From positions 37,564,296 to 37,628,295 of the forward strand of contig CM034548.1 in assembly GCA_020055645.1 (NCBI GenBank): a stretch of 64,000 bases of DNA. The letters run 5' to 3'. The notes below the pieces were generated by a model. That model was not told where the DNA came from. It searched no databases and was given only the letters and a program-made list of their open reading frames with translations. The position numbers and the translations under genes were made by a program. Source of the DNA: Tomocerus qinae. Lineage: Eukaryota; Arthropoda; Collembola; Entomobryomorpha; Tomoceridae. This document shows, in pieces, positions 12,801-24,800 of the stretch; the first letter of the stretch is position 1, and each line of letters starts with the position of its first letter.

Positions 12801-15800
12801 TTCAAAAGTGTTGCAGTCAGCACTTGCGTTTCACATGGTGGGAGTGGGTTTTGCGTAACGTAATATATGCAAGTTTCCTTGGTTCTCCCTACCACACGTA
12901 CATATATATATATATAGACAGGTAAATTTATTGCTTTATCAAGTCTGCGATTATATATAGAGATAGGTAATAATAATTTGAGATAAATGAATTTTCATTG
13001 GCCATTAAGTGGAAGTACTACGTTTCAACACTTTTGTTCACGTCATGAATTATGACAGAATTGACAAGACGCTTTCGTATAAAGTCATCCTTGACATACT
13101 TTTTGTGTCTGAAATGTGCTGAATTTATATTCATCTTTTCCGCCGGCACAGCATACATATGAATGAAGTCGTTTTGCATATTTATTGTTGTTGGTAAATG
13201 AATTTCGCATTTCTGCTGCCACTGAACAAACAATTTTGATTTTTGCCGACAACCATGCCTACCGATTTATTTAGAGTATCTATTTCCAATGCTTTTTCCT
13301 ACTAAACGAGAAATATCTACTGATAGAGGAAGCATTTTGCCTCAATCTTCACTAAATGTTGATTTCCACCTTCCACTTCAGCAGCACATTTATGTTCGAT
13401 ATGGATAACATGTTGACATGTTCATTTATTTTTGAAAAAATTATTATTTGATCATGTAGGTATCATGATATACACGTGCCTACCACAGGAAAATATATTC
13501 TTGAAATCTGCTTACTTTTATAATGAGGAAATGTTATAATGAATGTAGTAATTTACACAATAATACAGAGAAAGATGAAATGAAAGCATCTAATTTTATT
13601 TTGTATCTAATTGTAAGACATGCACTATAATCTAAAGTCAGTAAATCTATAATTAAAATCTAAAGTCAGTAATAACTTGGCCAAATATGGCAATCTTCTA
13701 TTGCAAATGTATATAAAATTTATTTTTCATAATACAAATCATAATAATCTTAATAAATTACAGTCATCATATCGAAGCAAGAGAGCCAGCGTGAAAGGAT
13801 ACTTTTTGGCGTCAAGGAGTATGCATTGGCTTCCAGTTGGGGCAAGTTTATTCGCAAGCAACATCGGTAGCGGTCACTTCATTGGATTGGCAGGTATTTA
13901 CATTTTCCTTTATTTTTAACGTCACTAAAATGTGTTCATACGTGGCTGAACCATTACCAATGAAATAAACGATGAGAAAATTTTAGGTTCTGGAGCTGCT
14001 TCTGGAATTGGCATTGCAGCATTTGAATTAAATGTAAGTTAGCGTAAACTTTACATATATAATTAGATAGCAATGAGTGAGCATAATTTTTAATACGTTG
14101 CTTTACATAATAAGTACGCATATTAAAATAGATTGGAGCATTTTATTTCATCAAACATCAAAAGCATATTTTAAATCACTATGGAAGTATTGTTATTGCG
14201 AAATTAATGAATTTTTTGTAGATTGTAGCAAGAAATGTAAAATGAGTTTTTTTGGAAGTGTTTAGTTATGGAAAGTGCTTAACAAAGATATTTTAAAATT
14301 GATAAACAATTTTTTTATTGATTTATAACTTTTATGTAGCCGTTACTATGTTCATTCTCGAACGTAAAATTTTGTTTTCATGCATGCATTGGAGTTAATT
14401 CTGTAGCTCCCATGGCCATAGCTCATTTATAATACAAGTCACATAAATCCATTATGTTGTACTTTGCTGAACTAATTCCACTGTTAAAGAGTGATTTCCT
14501 TTTTAATAATCTCCAACATGTTGAACTAATAACATACAAAATTGAATATATTTCAATGTTTATGAAATGCATGGGATGACATTTACTAAGGTATTACTAG
14601 AGTTCAGGACTTCATTTCTGTCTTTTATTTGCACTAATTTGCGAGCGTATTCGGAGCATAATACATAATAACATGACCATGTACTTTTTCTACAAAGGCA
14701 ATTTTCGTTCTGATGATTCTTGGATGGATATTCGTGCCCGTGTATATGGCTGCTGGTGTCTACACAATGCCGGAGTATTTACGACTTCGTTTCGGCGGAC
14801 AAAGAATCAGAGTTTATTTGGCTGCTCTCGCTCTTATCTTGTATGTTTTTACAAAGATCTCGGTGAGTCAGTGTAGTATTGGTACAAGTCTTACCCGCTG
14901 TACTTTTCATCCGCTCTTTCATTCTTGCTTTCATAGCACACTTTTAGATAATGCGATTACATTTACTTTTCATTAACAATCTAGCTATTTCTACAATTAA
15001 TTAGACCACTGCATCAACTAAAAGTGCAAAGCCTGTTTTTCAAACTTTGTGAGCTTCTATAAAGTTACTATGCTAGCTATCTATCAAAGTAGATGTATTA
15101 GTATAGGCTGCATAATATAAAAGGGAGGAAGCATCTTTAGTATCTGTATATACGTTACACCGATCATATTGGCTATAATTTCAAACACTGAAAAAAAGTC
15201 ATTTTCAACCAATTGTTAAAACGATCAATTTCCAATCTTTTCTATACAATAAGGTTTAAATACTTCGTCTTTATTTTCTGGCTCTTCTTTTATTTGGAAC
15301 CGTAGGACTTTTTCGTAATTTTTCAAGGGAAGTTAAACATCTTAAAAATGATTCACACAAAATAATGAAGATTTTGGTTAAATCGTATTAGATATGGAAT
15401 TTTCGAAATCAAGTTCTAGTTTTGACAAACCATTTTCTGTATATACGGGTCTATTAATTTGTCTGATTGAATTGGCTGTGATGACATACCTATGCCTGTC
15501 ATAATAAATATGTCCCACTTACTTATTTGAATGTTACGATTAAAGATATGAAAATACAAGCACAATAGCTCAGTGTACGAAATAAATGATGTTGTGTTTT
15601 CTGCATTTATAATAACATCCGTTTGCTTTTAAACAGAGTACTTAATAGTATTTCGGAGCCACCTCAAGCCTTATGCGAATCCTAAATCTTGTAAAATGAG
15701 AATACAGACAACTGTTGTACATATTATATGTATTGGTGCATAGATAGTATGAATCTATTGATTGCTCAGTGAGAATGTGCTACTAGTTTCCACCACATAG

Positions 15801-18800
15801 TATAATATACTAAACATTACTGATTCAACAATTCAAGAATACTGTGAAAATGTTATGCAAATAATATGCCTTTGGGAAGCATAAATAATGTTAGATTGCC
15901 TCAGATCTAAGTCGTGATAAGTTTGTTGCTGCATAAGAGTTTGGAGAAGTATCTACCAAAACAATTGAGGGAACGGAAGTCAGGTAGTGATACAGCAAAA
16001 CTAATCGATAGGCCCAAGAAAATTAATCAGCTTTGTACTAGGTATAAGTTTTTCAAGTTGTGATAAGCTAGTTGACTGCAATTGATTTTCGGAGGTAGAA
16101 CTTTAACTTACATCAGACAATTACAACTTCTTATTGAAATTCGGCGAACCTGGTAGTATAATTTATGCTCTACATGAGAAATGTTCACTAGAGAAGTAAA
16201 ACCATGACAGTTTACAAGTTGAGTCAGTATATTAAAACTCCCCATGGATATATTATTTCCGCAGTAAACATTTCTCAGACGGAGTTATACATTATATCAA
16301 ACTAAATTGCAACAGGAAATTGTGATTGTTTAGCTTGTTTTTGTAATTTTTATAAAATATCATATAGCCATGAGATAAACATGATCTTTAAAATCTTGTA
16401 TAAGTGATGGATACAGATACAATTTCAGAGCAGTATTCATAAGTTTTCTTTTACTAACAATAATCTAAAATTTCATACAATTTTAGGCGGATTTGTATGC
16501 AGGAGCGCTATTTATACAACTTGCTTTGGGATTTACTGGAGATGAGGGTCTCTATATATCCATTCTAATACTCTTAGCTATTGCAGCTCTTTTTACAATC
16601 GCAGGAGGATTAACAGGTACAGTTTCAGTATTATCGTTCTAACAATTCGAAAATAATTCAGCTCCTTAATTCTCAAATAATTTTGGAAAGGAAAAACTAC
16701 TAACCAATTATATTCCTTCCTACTATTAACGGCCTTCGTATGTTTCAATTGATAAATTACATATTACATTCATTTTAGCTGTTATTTGGACGGATTTTGT
16801 GCAAACAATTCTCATGCTAATCGGAGCTTTCATTCTCATGATACTGTGTAAGTACTTATCCTCAGTTTTAAGTTAACCATTTTAGTATTTCAGTCATGAA
16901 TGAATTTGTTACTAAATTACTGAAAATTCGCCTGTTGAAGGCAGTAGACTAATTCGTATATCAAATCGGATGCTGGAGAAATTCTTAGTAATGAACAATG
17001 AATTACCGTAGTTATACGTAAAATGGGCATTGTAATTGATGCTGCTATTTTCCACTTTATTGTTGTTCACTTGTCTATGAAATGTTGGATTTATGTACTT
17101 TTTGAGACGGTTCTTCCTCACGGCCAACGCAGCCAACCAAATATAAATAATAATTGAATAATAACGTTTTATACTATAATCTGTAGAATGTAGTATATTA
17201 TGAGGACTGATCATTCATTCAGTTGAGTGTACTTAATTGGTACTAATGGAGTGCGACTGTTTGCGTTGTCTTTGGTTTGACAGCATTCAACGTTGTTGGT
17301 GGTTATAAAGAACTGATCCGAAAATTCGAAAATGAGTCGAATCCATCTCCAAACTCTACTCTGTATGATGAGAACAATAAAAGTTGCGGCGCAGTCCCTT
17401 CCGATGCTATGCATTTATTTCGTGAAGCTACACCAGGAGCATCCGATTTGCCATGGACTGGAGTCATTTTTGGTCTAACCATTTCATCCATTTGGTATTG
17501 GTGCTCCGATCAGGTAAGGAATACGCAGTAGATTCTCTTGCTTATATTTGATACTAATTTGGTGGATTTCACTCTGAGAGGAAAACAATCAAGAAACCTT
17601 TCAAGTCCTTTGGTTACAGATAAAGGCTGATTGAACAGCCATAGCAATATTTGTTTCTATCTACATATAATGCGATGTCTACTGTATTTATCTAGCATCT
17701 AAATATCTATATGCTTTCATCCCATAGCAAAATTTACTTTCTCAAGATCAACTTAGGTCGCAGAAAAAGCTTCCTCGAATAAAAACAGTAAAATACTGAC
17801 TTCATGACTAAAAATCAATTTTCGTATCTGTCTTAGGTTATCGTGCAAAGAGTATTGGCGTCTAAAAATATGTGCAATGCCAAAGGTGGGTGCATATTGG
17901 CTGGTTATCTGAAACTGCTGCCCATGTACTTACTCGTCTTTCCAGGAATGGCTTCTCGGGTTTTATATACGGACAGAGTGGCATGTGCATCCCCAGATAG
18001 CTGCGAAAAAGTGTGTGGCTCTTCAAGTGGCTGCACTAACATTGCTTACGCTGAATTGGTCATTAACTTGATGCCAACTGGTAAGTGCACACGACGATTA
18101 CTAAAATTAATTGCTTCATTGACCTTCCAGTATATATTATGTGCGTATAGATCTTTCACAGCCATAGTCCCTACTTTAATGCCAATCGGTTACATTATTG
18201 CTTTGTAAGTATCAAAAACATTCGACTCAGCGTTCCCTCTGTCCACTAATTAAGTTTGTACAATTCAATTTGTAAGTCGAAAACTAAGTATCTAACGATC
18301 TAACAAACGTGCTACTTACTTTTGCTACTTTCCTGCAATTCCATACTATAGGACTATCAGGAATGATGCTGGCCGTGATGATGGCAGCTCTCATGAGCTC
18401 CTTGACTTCCATCTTCAATTCAAGCTCTACTATTTTCACCATTGACATTTGGACTCGTTTCCGTAAAAACCCCTCAGACACCGAACTTTTAATTGTTGGC
18501 AGGTAAAGTAAATTAATCACATATTTAATTTAAACACCCATATACGTAGAGTCTTAAGACTTTGCCTTCAAGGGGTAATTTAAACTACTCTTCGTAAGAT
18601 GTGCAGATGTCGATGCAAATATCTAAACCACTGCCGAATAATAATCTTTTGAATTTTAAGCTACATATGGAGTGTTAATTAGTAGTTGCTCTAATATTTA
18701 GATAGGTATAAGTAATTAAGTACTTTTCATTGAAACCATTCTGTAGTATTCTAAAAAACTGTAGAACTATATAACAATAGCAAAGTTTGAGCAAACAATT

Positions 18801-21800
18801 CCCGTAATATCAATTTTACAGGCCGTAATTGTTATTTATAAGGTTGCAGTTGAGTATAGCTATGCTAGACCAGTATCATAATCTTAATCAATGCTGGTAT
18901 TCGAGCTACGTCTCTCACTCACAACCGGTTTGGCCATGAACCTAAACTGGTGGTAGAATATCTTCCATTCCAGACCCTTGGGAAATGGTTGTCAGCGATT
19001 GAACCACAAAATGTGCAGTACTCTAATATATCTATAGCCAATAAAAACCGCAGAGAATAATTTGCCTGTAGATAGTTCTATATCTGTAGACTCCTGTTTA
19101 GGTAGTAGATGAACCTACTAGAATTAGCCTCTACTATATAATCACACAATGTATGAATAATTATCGTCCCACAGAATACTAACCTGAAGTATCTTCATTA
19201 AATGAAGATTATATGCATCCATTATTAATACTCTGAATTTGGAGGAAAAATACAATATTCTAATTTAAGTTGTATGCATTAAAACAATTTATTTATTACG
19301 TTAATATGTCAGTAATTATTTTGTTTTACTTTCACAAAAGGCTATCGGTGGTAGCGCTGCTGATGATATCAATTCTTTGGGTTCCCATTATACAGGAGCT
19401 AAATGCTTCTCAACTATTTATTTACATTCAACAAGTTTCCAATTTTTTGTCACCACCCGTTACAGCAGTATTTTTGTTGGCCCTTTTTTCAACAAGAACA
19501 AATGAATCGGTATGCTCATGACCTAAACTATAAATCGAATATTTTTTATATTATAAATACTAATTCTACTTACATAGCTTACAACTGATATGGTAGCCTA
19601 ATAGGTATTGATAACGGCAATGGGGAAATGGGGTCTGCTAATGGCTAAAGTCTGATGCTTTCTATATTATTTATATACAGCTTGTGTACAGATATAAGAA
19701 GACCCGTAACATAATTTCTAATTTCGAATAGAATTATTCTTTTAAAAATTCAATGCTATACAGCTTGAATGGATTCACCCCCGAATTGTCAACCCTTAAT
19801 TGTCAACACTATAACCTATTCTAACCTAACCTAACCATGTATAATTCTGTTGACAAAAAGGTGTTGACAGTTTGGGGTGGTCCCCTTGAATTTACTGCTA
19901 ATTTAATAATTAAATTTTCCAACCGAAAATTAATTTTTTTCTTGAGTATTATAGGACATGTACTAGTATAGATATTAAACTTAAAATAAATATGGCATTA
20001 TCTGAATTAAGTTTGTTTTTACGGGTGCCAGCGTTAAAGTAAGGATTTAAGAAAGTTATAACCACATTTATGATATATTTTCTCTCACATCCTTTTCCTA
20101 CCCGACTACCTCTCCATTATCACTGACTTTTGCTAAGTTGCAGGTATAAATAAGTGGTAATTACTGGTATATGCATGGGCGACTAAACATGCATTTACTG
20201 CAAGTTCAATACGTACTGTCTATGTTACGCAATAGGAATGCAATAAATTACAAGTACCTATTATTTGTCTACGTATACGCGTCTACGTACTTGTTCATGT
20301 AGCTCTTGCTTAGGTACCTCCTACCATATACCATCTATCTGACATGTTAAAACAAATCCGAATAACTGGTGGCCGATGCGCAATGGTTGGATCTCCTTTT
20401 GTGACTGGAGTTGTCTATTTTTAGTTACTTAAGCCTATAATACGATTATAGGTATATTCGTATAGAGTCAATCTTTATTAATCCTGTAATTTCAAAGCTA
20501 CTTCCCTCCTATAATGAAATTCGTGGAATTATTTGAAATTAATAACGATGGAATTGGAATACAATATAATTATAACTGAAAGTGGCTTAATATGAAAAAT
20601 ATGACTAGCATTATAACAATGAAGTAGCTTAGAAATTTTAGGATTCATAAAGATCAGAGGTCGAAGAAGGCAAAGATGTCAGTATTGGTCTGTTTGATGT
20701 TCAAAGTTCAATTATAAATAACTCATTGCGCAATGTAAAATCATCTTTGACTTTTGACAACAACACAAAAGTAATAAAGTGACACGAGTCCCTAGAACAC
20801 ATCTATACAATAACCGCACCCACAGTCTGTGAGTACTAAGTAAAATGCCAAAAATGTAAAGGTCTTATTGGTGGTATCACACAAGTTGAGAGACGCCTTC
20901 TATTCCTGAGAATTTTCCATGCTACAAAATGTTCGTAGAAATTTGGGTCGACATAATATTACATTTGGTATTTTTGGAATTTTTTGAAAGATTGAAGGAG
21001 AGTGTATTTGCGACTACATGTTGTTTAACTCAGGTCCATTTCTAAAATAGACTGACATTTGGATAGAGAATTTAGTTTCCATTTGTCCTATTAAGCTTTG
21101 CTTTTAGCATTTCTCCATTTCCACAAAAATTCACTTTCTGTAAAACTTGTTCGTTTGATATTTACTAATTCAATATTTGGTCAAGATCTAAATAATTGAA
21201 TTTTCTTCCATATCCAAATATTCTTGATTAATAGATAAAGTGCGTTTTACCAGAAGAGAAAATATACTAAAGATATGTATTGGCTACTGGGAATTTTATG
21301 CTTGCTATTTTTCAGTAACTCCACTCACTCATCCACAGACAAAATATAAAATCTATATAGTACATAGTTCAATCTAGGTACTTATTTACTACTTAGGTAC
21401 TAGGTACTTATTTTTCATCTCTTAGTGCATTAGATTCCCTCATATTTAGTAGTCTGCTTCTGAGAAACTCATTCCATCAAGCAGCTTGAAGGACATTACG
21501 TGCGGTACAAAGTGATTATTAATAATTCTAGCAGCTTCAAGGAGATTTAATTTTCTATTGTTGCTTTTTGAGAGGTATGTGGCATGTGCAAACACAAAGA
21601 AAAAACAGTTTCCAAAATAAATCTAATATCAATATTGTAGGCAAATAATGCGCAGATATATCGTCAGACTGAATAGAAATGCTTGTTCATGCTTATTCCG
21701 ACATATTGTGGGAAATTGGTGAAAGCAGAGTGCAGTTGCCGAGAAATGATATTATATGACACTATTTGCTCACTCGCATTTCTTGATAGATCTCTACTGA

Positions 21801-24800
21801 AATGTGTTAGCTCCACACAATCAAAGCTCATTCATTTATTTGATTTTATTGGGTCTATCCCGCATGTACGTATATATTTACGTAAGTCTACACCTACATG
21901 CTTATAATATAGGAATAAAACAGAGAAGTGTACACTACACGCAAGACATCATCGCAGTAAGATTTTCCATATACAAGTCTGTTATGTCAGCATTCTCTTT
22001 TACTTTTCCCTCAAGGCAAAACGTGCACTCTGTTATTGTTTTCTTTCGAATAATGTAGAATTTTTGCAAGAGAGATAGATCTAAATTGAGAATATGTACT
22101 TGTAGCTCTATTGCTTGAGAGAAAGGTGAAAAGGTCCATAATATATACGGAGAAAGGACTCAAAATAGCTCAAGCATCATCCCAGGCACTCTCAATTCAT
22201 GTATTAAGTTCGGTACCTATTTCATAGAACCTCTCCCACATGTCAGTCGTTGTCTATTAGATCTTGTTTGTTGCGGTGGTTGCGGAGGTACATTGTAATT
22301 CTCAACCTTTGCGTTATTTCTTTTGACAGAAGTAGCTCAAGCCGAATTTACTGCGAAGGAAGGAGATGCTTATGTGTCATCAAAAGCTCAAGAACATAAT
22401 AGCCAAAACTGCGTAGGAAGGTCCGTGGGTTTCTCCATAGAAAAATGGTTATGTATTTGTGTAGAAAAAAGAAACTCAGCACAATGCTATAATTAGTCAT
22501 GCTTCTCCTACTTTATACACAATAAATATTCCGCTCTCTAGTCTAATAAGGAATATTATACCAATAGGTATGACTGTAAGTAATTTCTACATATACTGGA
22601 CGAAAATTGATTTGCTATTTTATAAATATTTGTTTATTAATTATTGAATCTGAAACTTGACAGCCATATTTTTTCTGGTTATGTTAGTATTTCTGTACTC
22701 GGTTTATACGAGACATAACATTATAAAATGAAATCGGAATGGACAGACAGTATATTCCCGTGCGTAGGTAAATTGTGACAAATGTAATAACGGTGCTTAT
22801 TGTAAAATGACAACTTATCAGCATATAACACTACTACATAGGTAATAATATAGTACATATAATGTAGTTTGTAGGTGCCGTACAATTACCTATAGGTTCT
22901 CACCCTTGAGTTTAATAATTATGACATCGGATTCCCGACTCGTCTGCAAGAATAGTATTACTAATAAATACTAATCACTGTCTTCTTCATGGCCACAAAT
23001 TTCATACGCATGGATTGGGGATTTAATTGCTTAAAGAATATTATGATGAATGAAACAGGTTATTTGTTCTGGCATTGGTGGTCATCAGCATCATTTGGAT
23101 CCCAATAATATTGGCGTACCGAGAGTCCCAGCTTTTCAAATACATCCAAAGCATAACCTCATATTTGGCTCCTCCAGTCTGTGCTGTGTATTTCTCAGCC
23201 GTGTTTCTACCCAGGGTTAACGAGCAGGTGCCACAATTTCATCTTCAGAATGAGCAAATGAATGTTTGCATGTCTATTCAAAATACTGCTTAATTGACAT
23301 GAGAGGCAAATTAGTAACTGCATGAAGTATGCAAATGGTTTGTTCCTACATATCGTTGCTTCATTAATTCAACTGGATGGCAAAACTGACAATTAAATGA
23401 CATGTATTTAGTTAGAGTTGAGTACCGATTTTATCATTCCTAGACCCCAATTGAATTTCCTATGGAAATATCGTCTACATCATTTTTCGTTGCCTTTGAG
23501 TTTTCTAAATTTTTACGTAACTAATTACCTATTGAATTATAAGATGCTTGAAATTATTTTATGACAAAAATGTATATAGAACGAGAAGGCTCCGGCGCTT
23601 GTATATTTATGGAGCCGCAGTAAAGTATTTTGTGTGGGTAGAATCATATTTTAGTCATCTATAATTTCTGAAAGTCATTTGTTCATGCTCAATACATGGA
23701 ATATACTTTATATTTATGGCGAATATTCTATTGGAGAATTTTAATCTGCATAATATAATGAGAGAATGCAACTCAAATTGCATTCTATATTTTTTAGGTA
23801 CCCAGCAAGCAAGAGAGATATTTTACATATCTCTATTCTATTCCTTACTGGAGCTTTTTTGCTTTTGGGCTGGAGGTAATGAACTGTCCAGCAAGGAATA
23901 GATATGCAAAATATCTCCTTTGCTTCCGAGCTTCTAAGAAATATAGAATGAAATTTGAATTGCGTTCTGTTAATAACATTTTGACTATGTGGCTTTACTA
24001 CGGGTTTTTTTCTTTTTATAATATTTGTCCATCTTTCAAGAATATGACGAAGAAATTTGAAAGATTTGGTTTTATTAGTAAATTATAGGAGTACTGCATT
24101 ACTTATTATGTACATAGTTTTTGTCATTTGATGCGATCTAAGATCGTAGCACATGACCTTTTGCAGCAAGTAGATCTTTGAGTATACCTATATTAGTAGA
24201 TTTATGGTATATGTGATGGGGTGGTGGGCTGGTTCTGTCATCTAGCATGGACTGAACCCACTGGACCAGGATTGTGGTCTATTTGCAATAGCAATTTCAA
24301 AGGTATTGGGAATTTTCACATCTAAAGTTTTACATCCTGGGGTAGTGAAGTTTTACAACCAGCCACCGCAGTTTTACAACCAGCCACCGCAGTTTTACAA
24401 CCAGCCACTGCAGTTTTACAACCACGCACTGCAGTTTTACAACCAGCCACTGCAGCTTTACAACCAGCCACTGCAGTTATACATCCACAAACGGCAGTTT
24501 TACAACCTTACAAATGTAATGAACTCAAAGTTTGGTAAAACCTAAATAAATGCTTAATAATTATATTAAGCCGAAGTTGCTGACTTGAGATTAAAGTTAA
24601 ATGATTTTTTTTTACTTTTTTACTATTTTTACTTTTTCATCGACTGTTTTCTTTACTTTAAATGCATTAAACAACCTTTCAGCAATATAACCGTTTATTT
24701 ATTTATTTAACCATATCACTTCGTCTTAATATAATTATTAAGCATTTATTTAGGTTTTACCAAACTTTGAGTTCATTACATTTGTAAGGTTGTAAAACTG

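Larger units (their letters stand above)
6960..13763 (+). other. First intron of the SGLT gene (6.8 kb)
   Basis: A large AT-rich intron with donor TAT|GTAAGT and acceptor TTACAG|TCATCA, phase 0. It holds a hAT-like MITE (11929-12146), a 14-bp perfect hairpin (10681-10713), and otherwise nothing recognisable. Open frames up to about 110 codons in it show no family resemblance. Confidence 0.8.

Noticed and set aside
18840-19020. SINE-like A-box and B-box motifs on the minus strand
   Set aside because: TGGCCAAACCGG and AGCTCGAATACC are spaced too closely for a tRNA-derived promoter and no tail or target duplication was seen.
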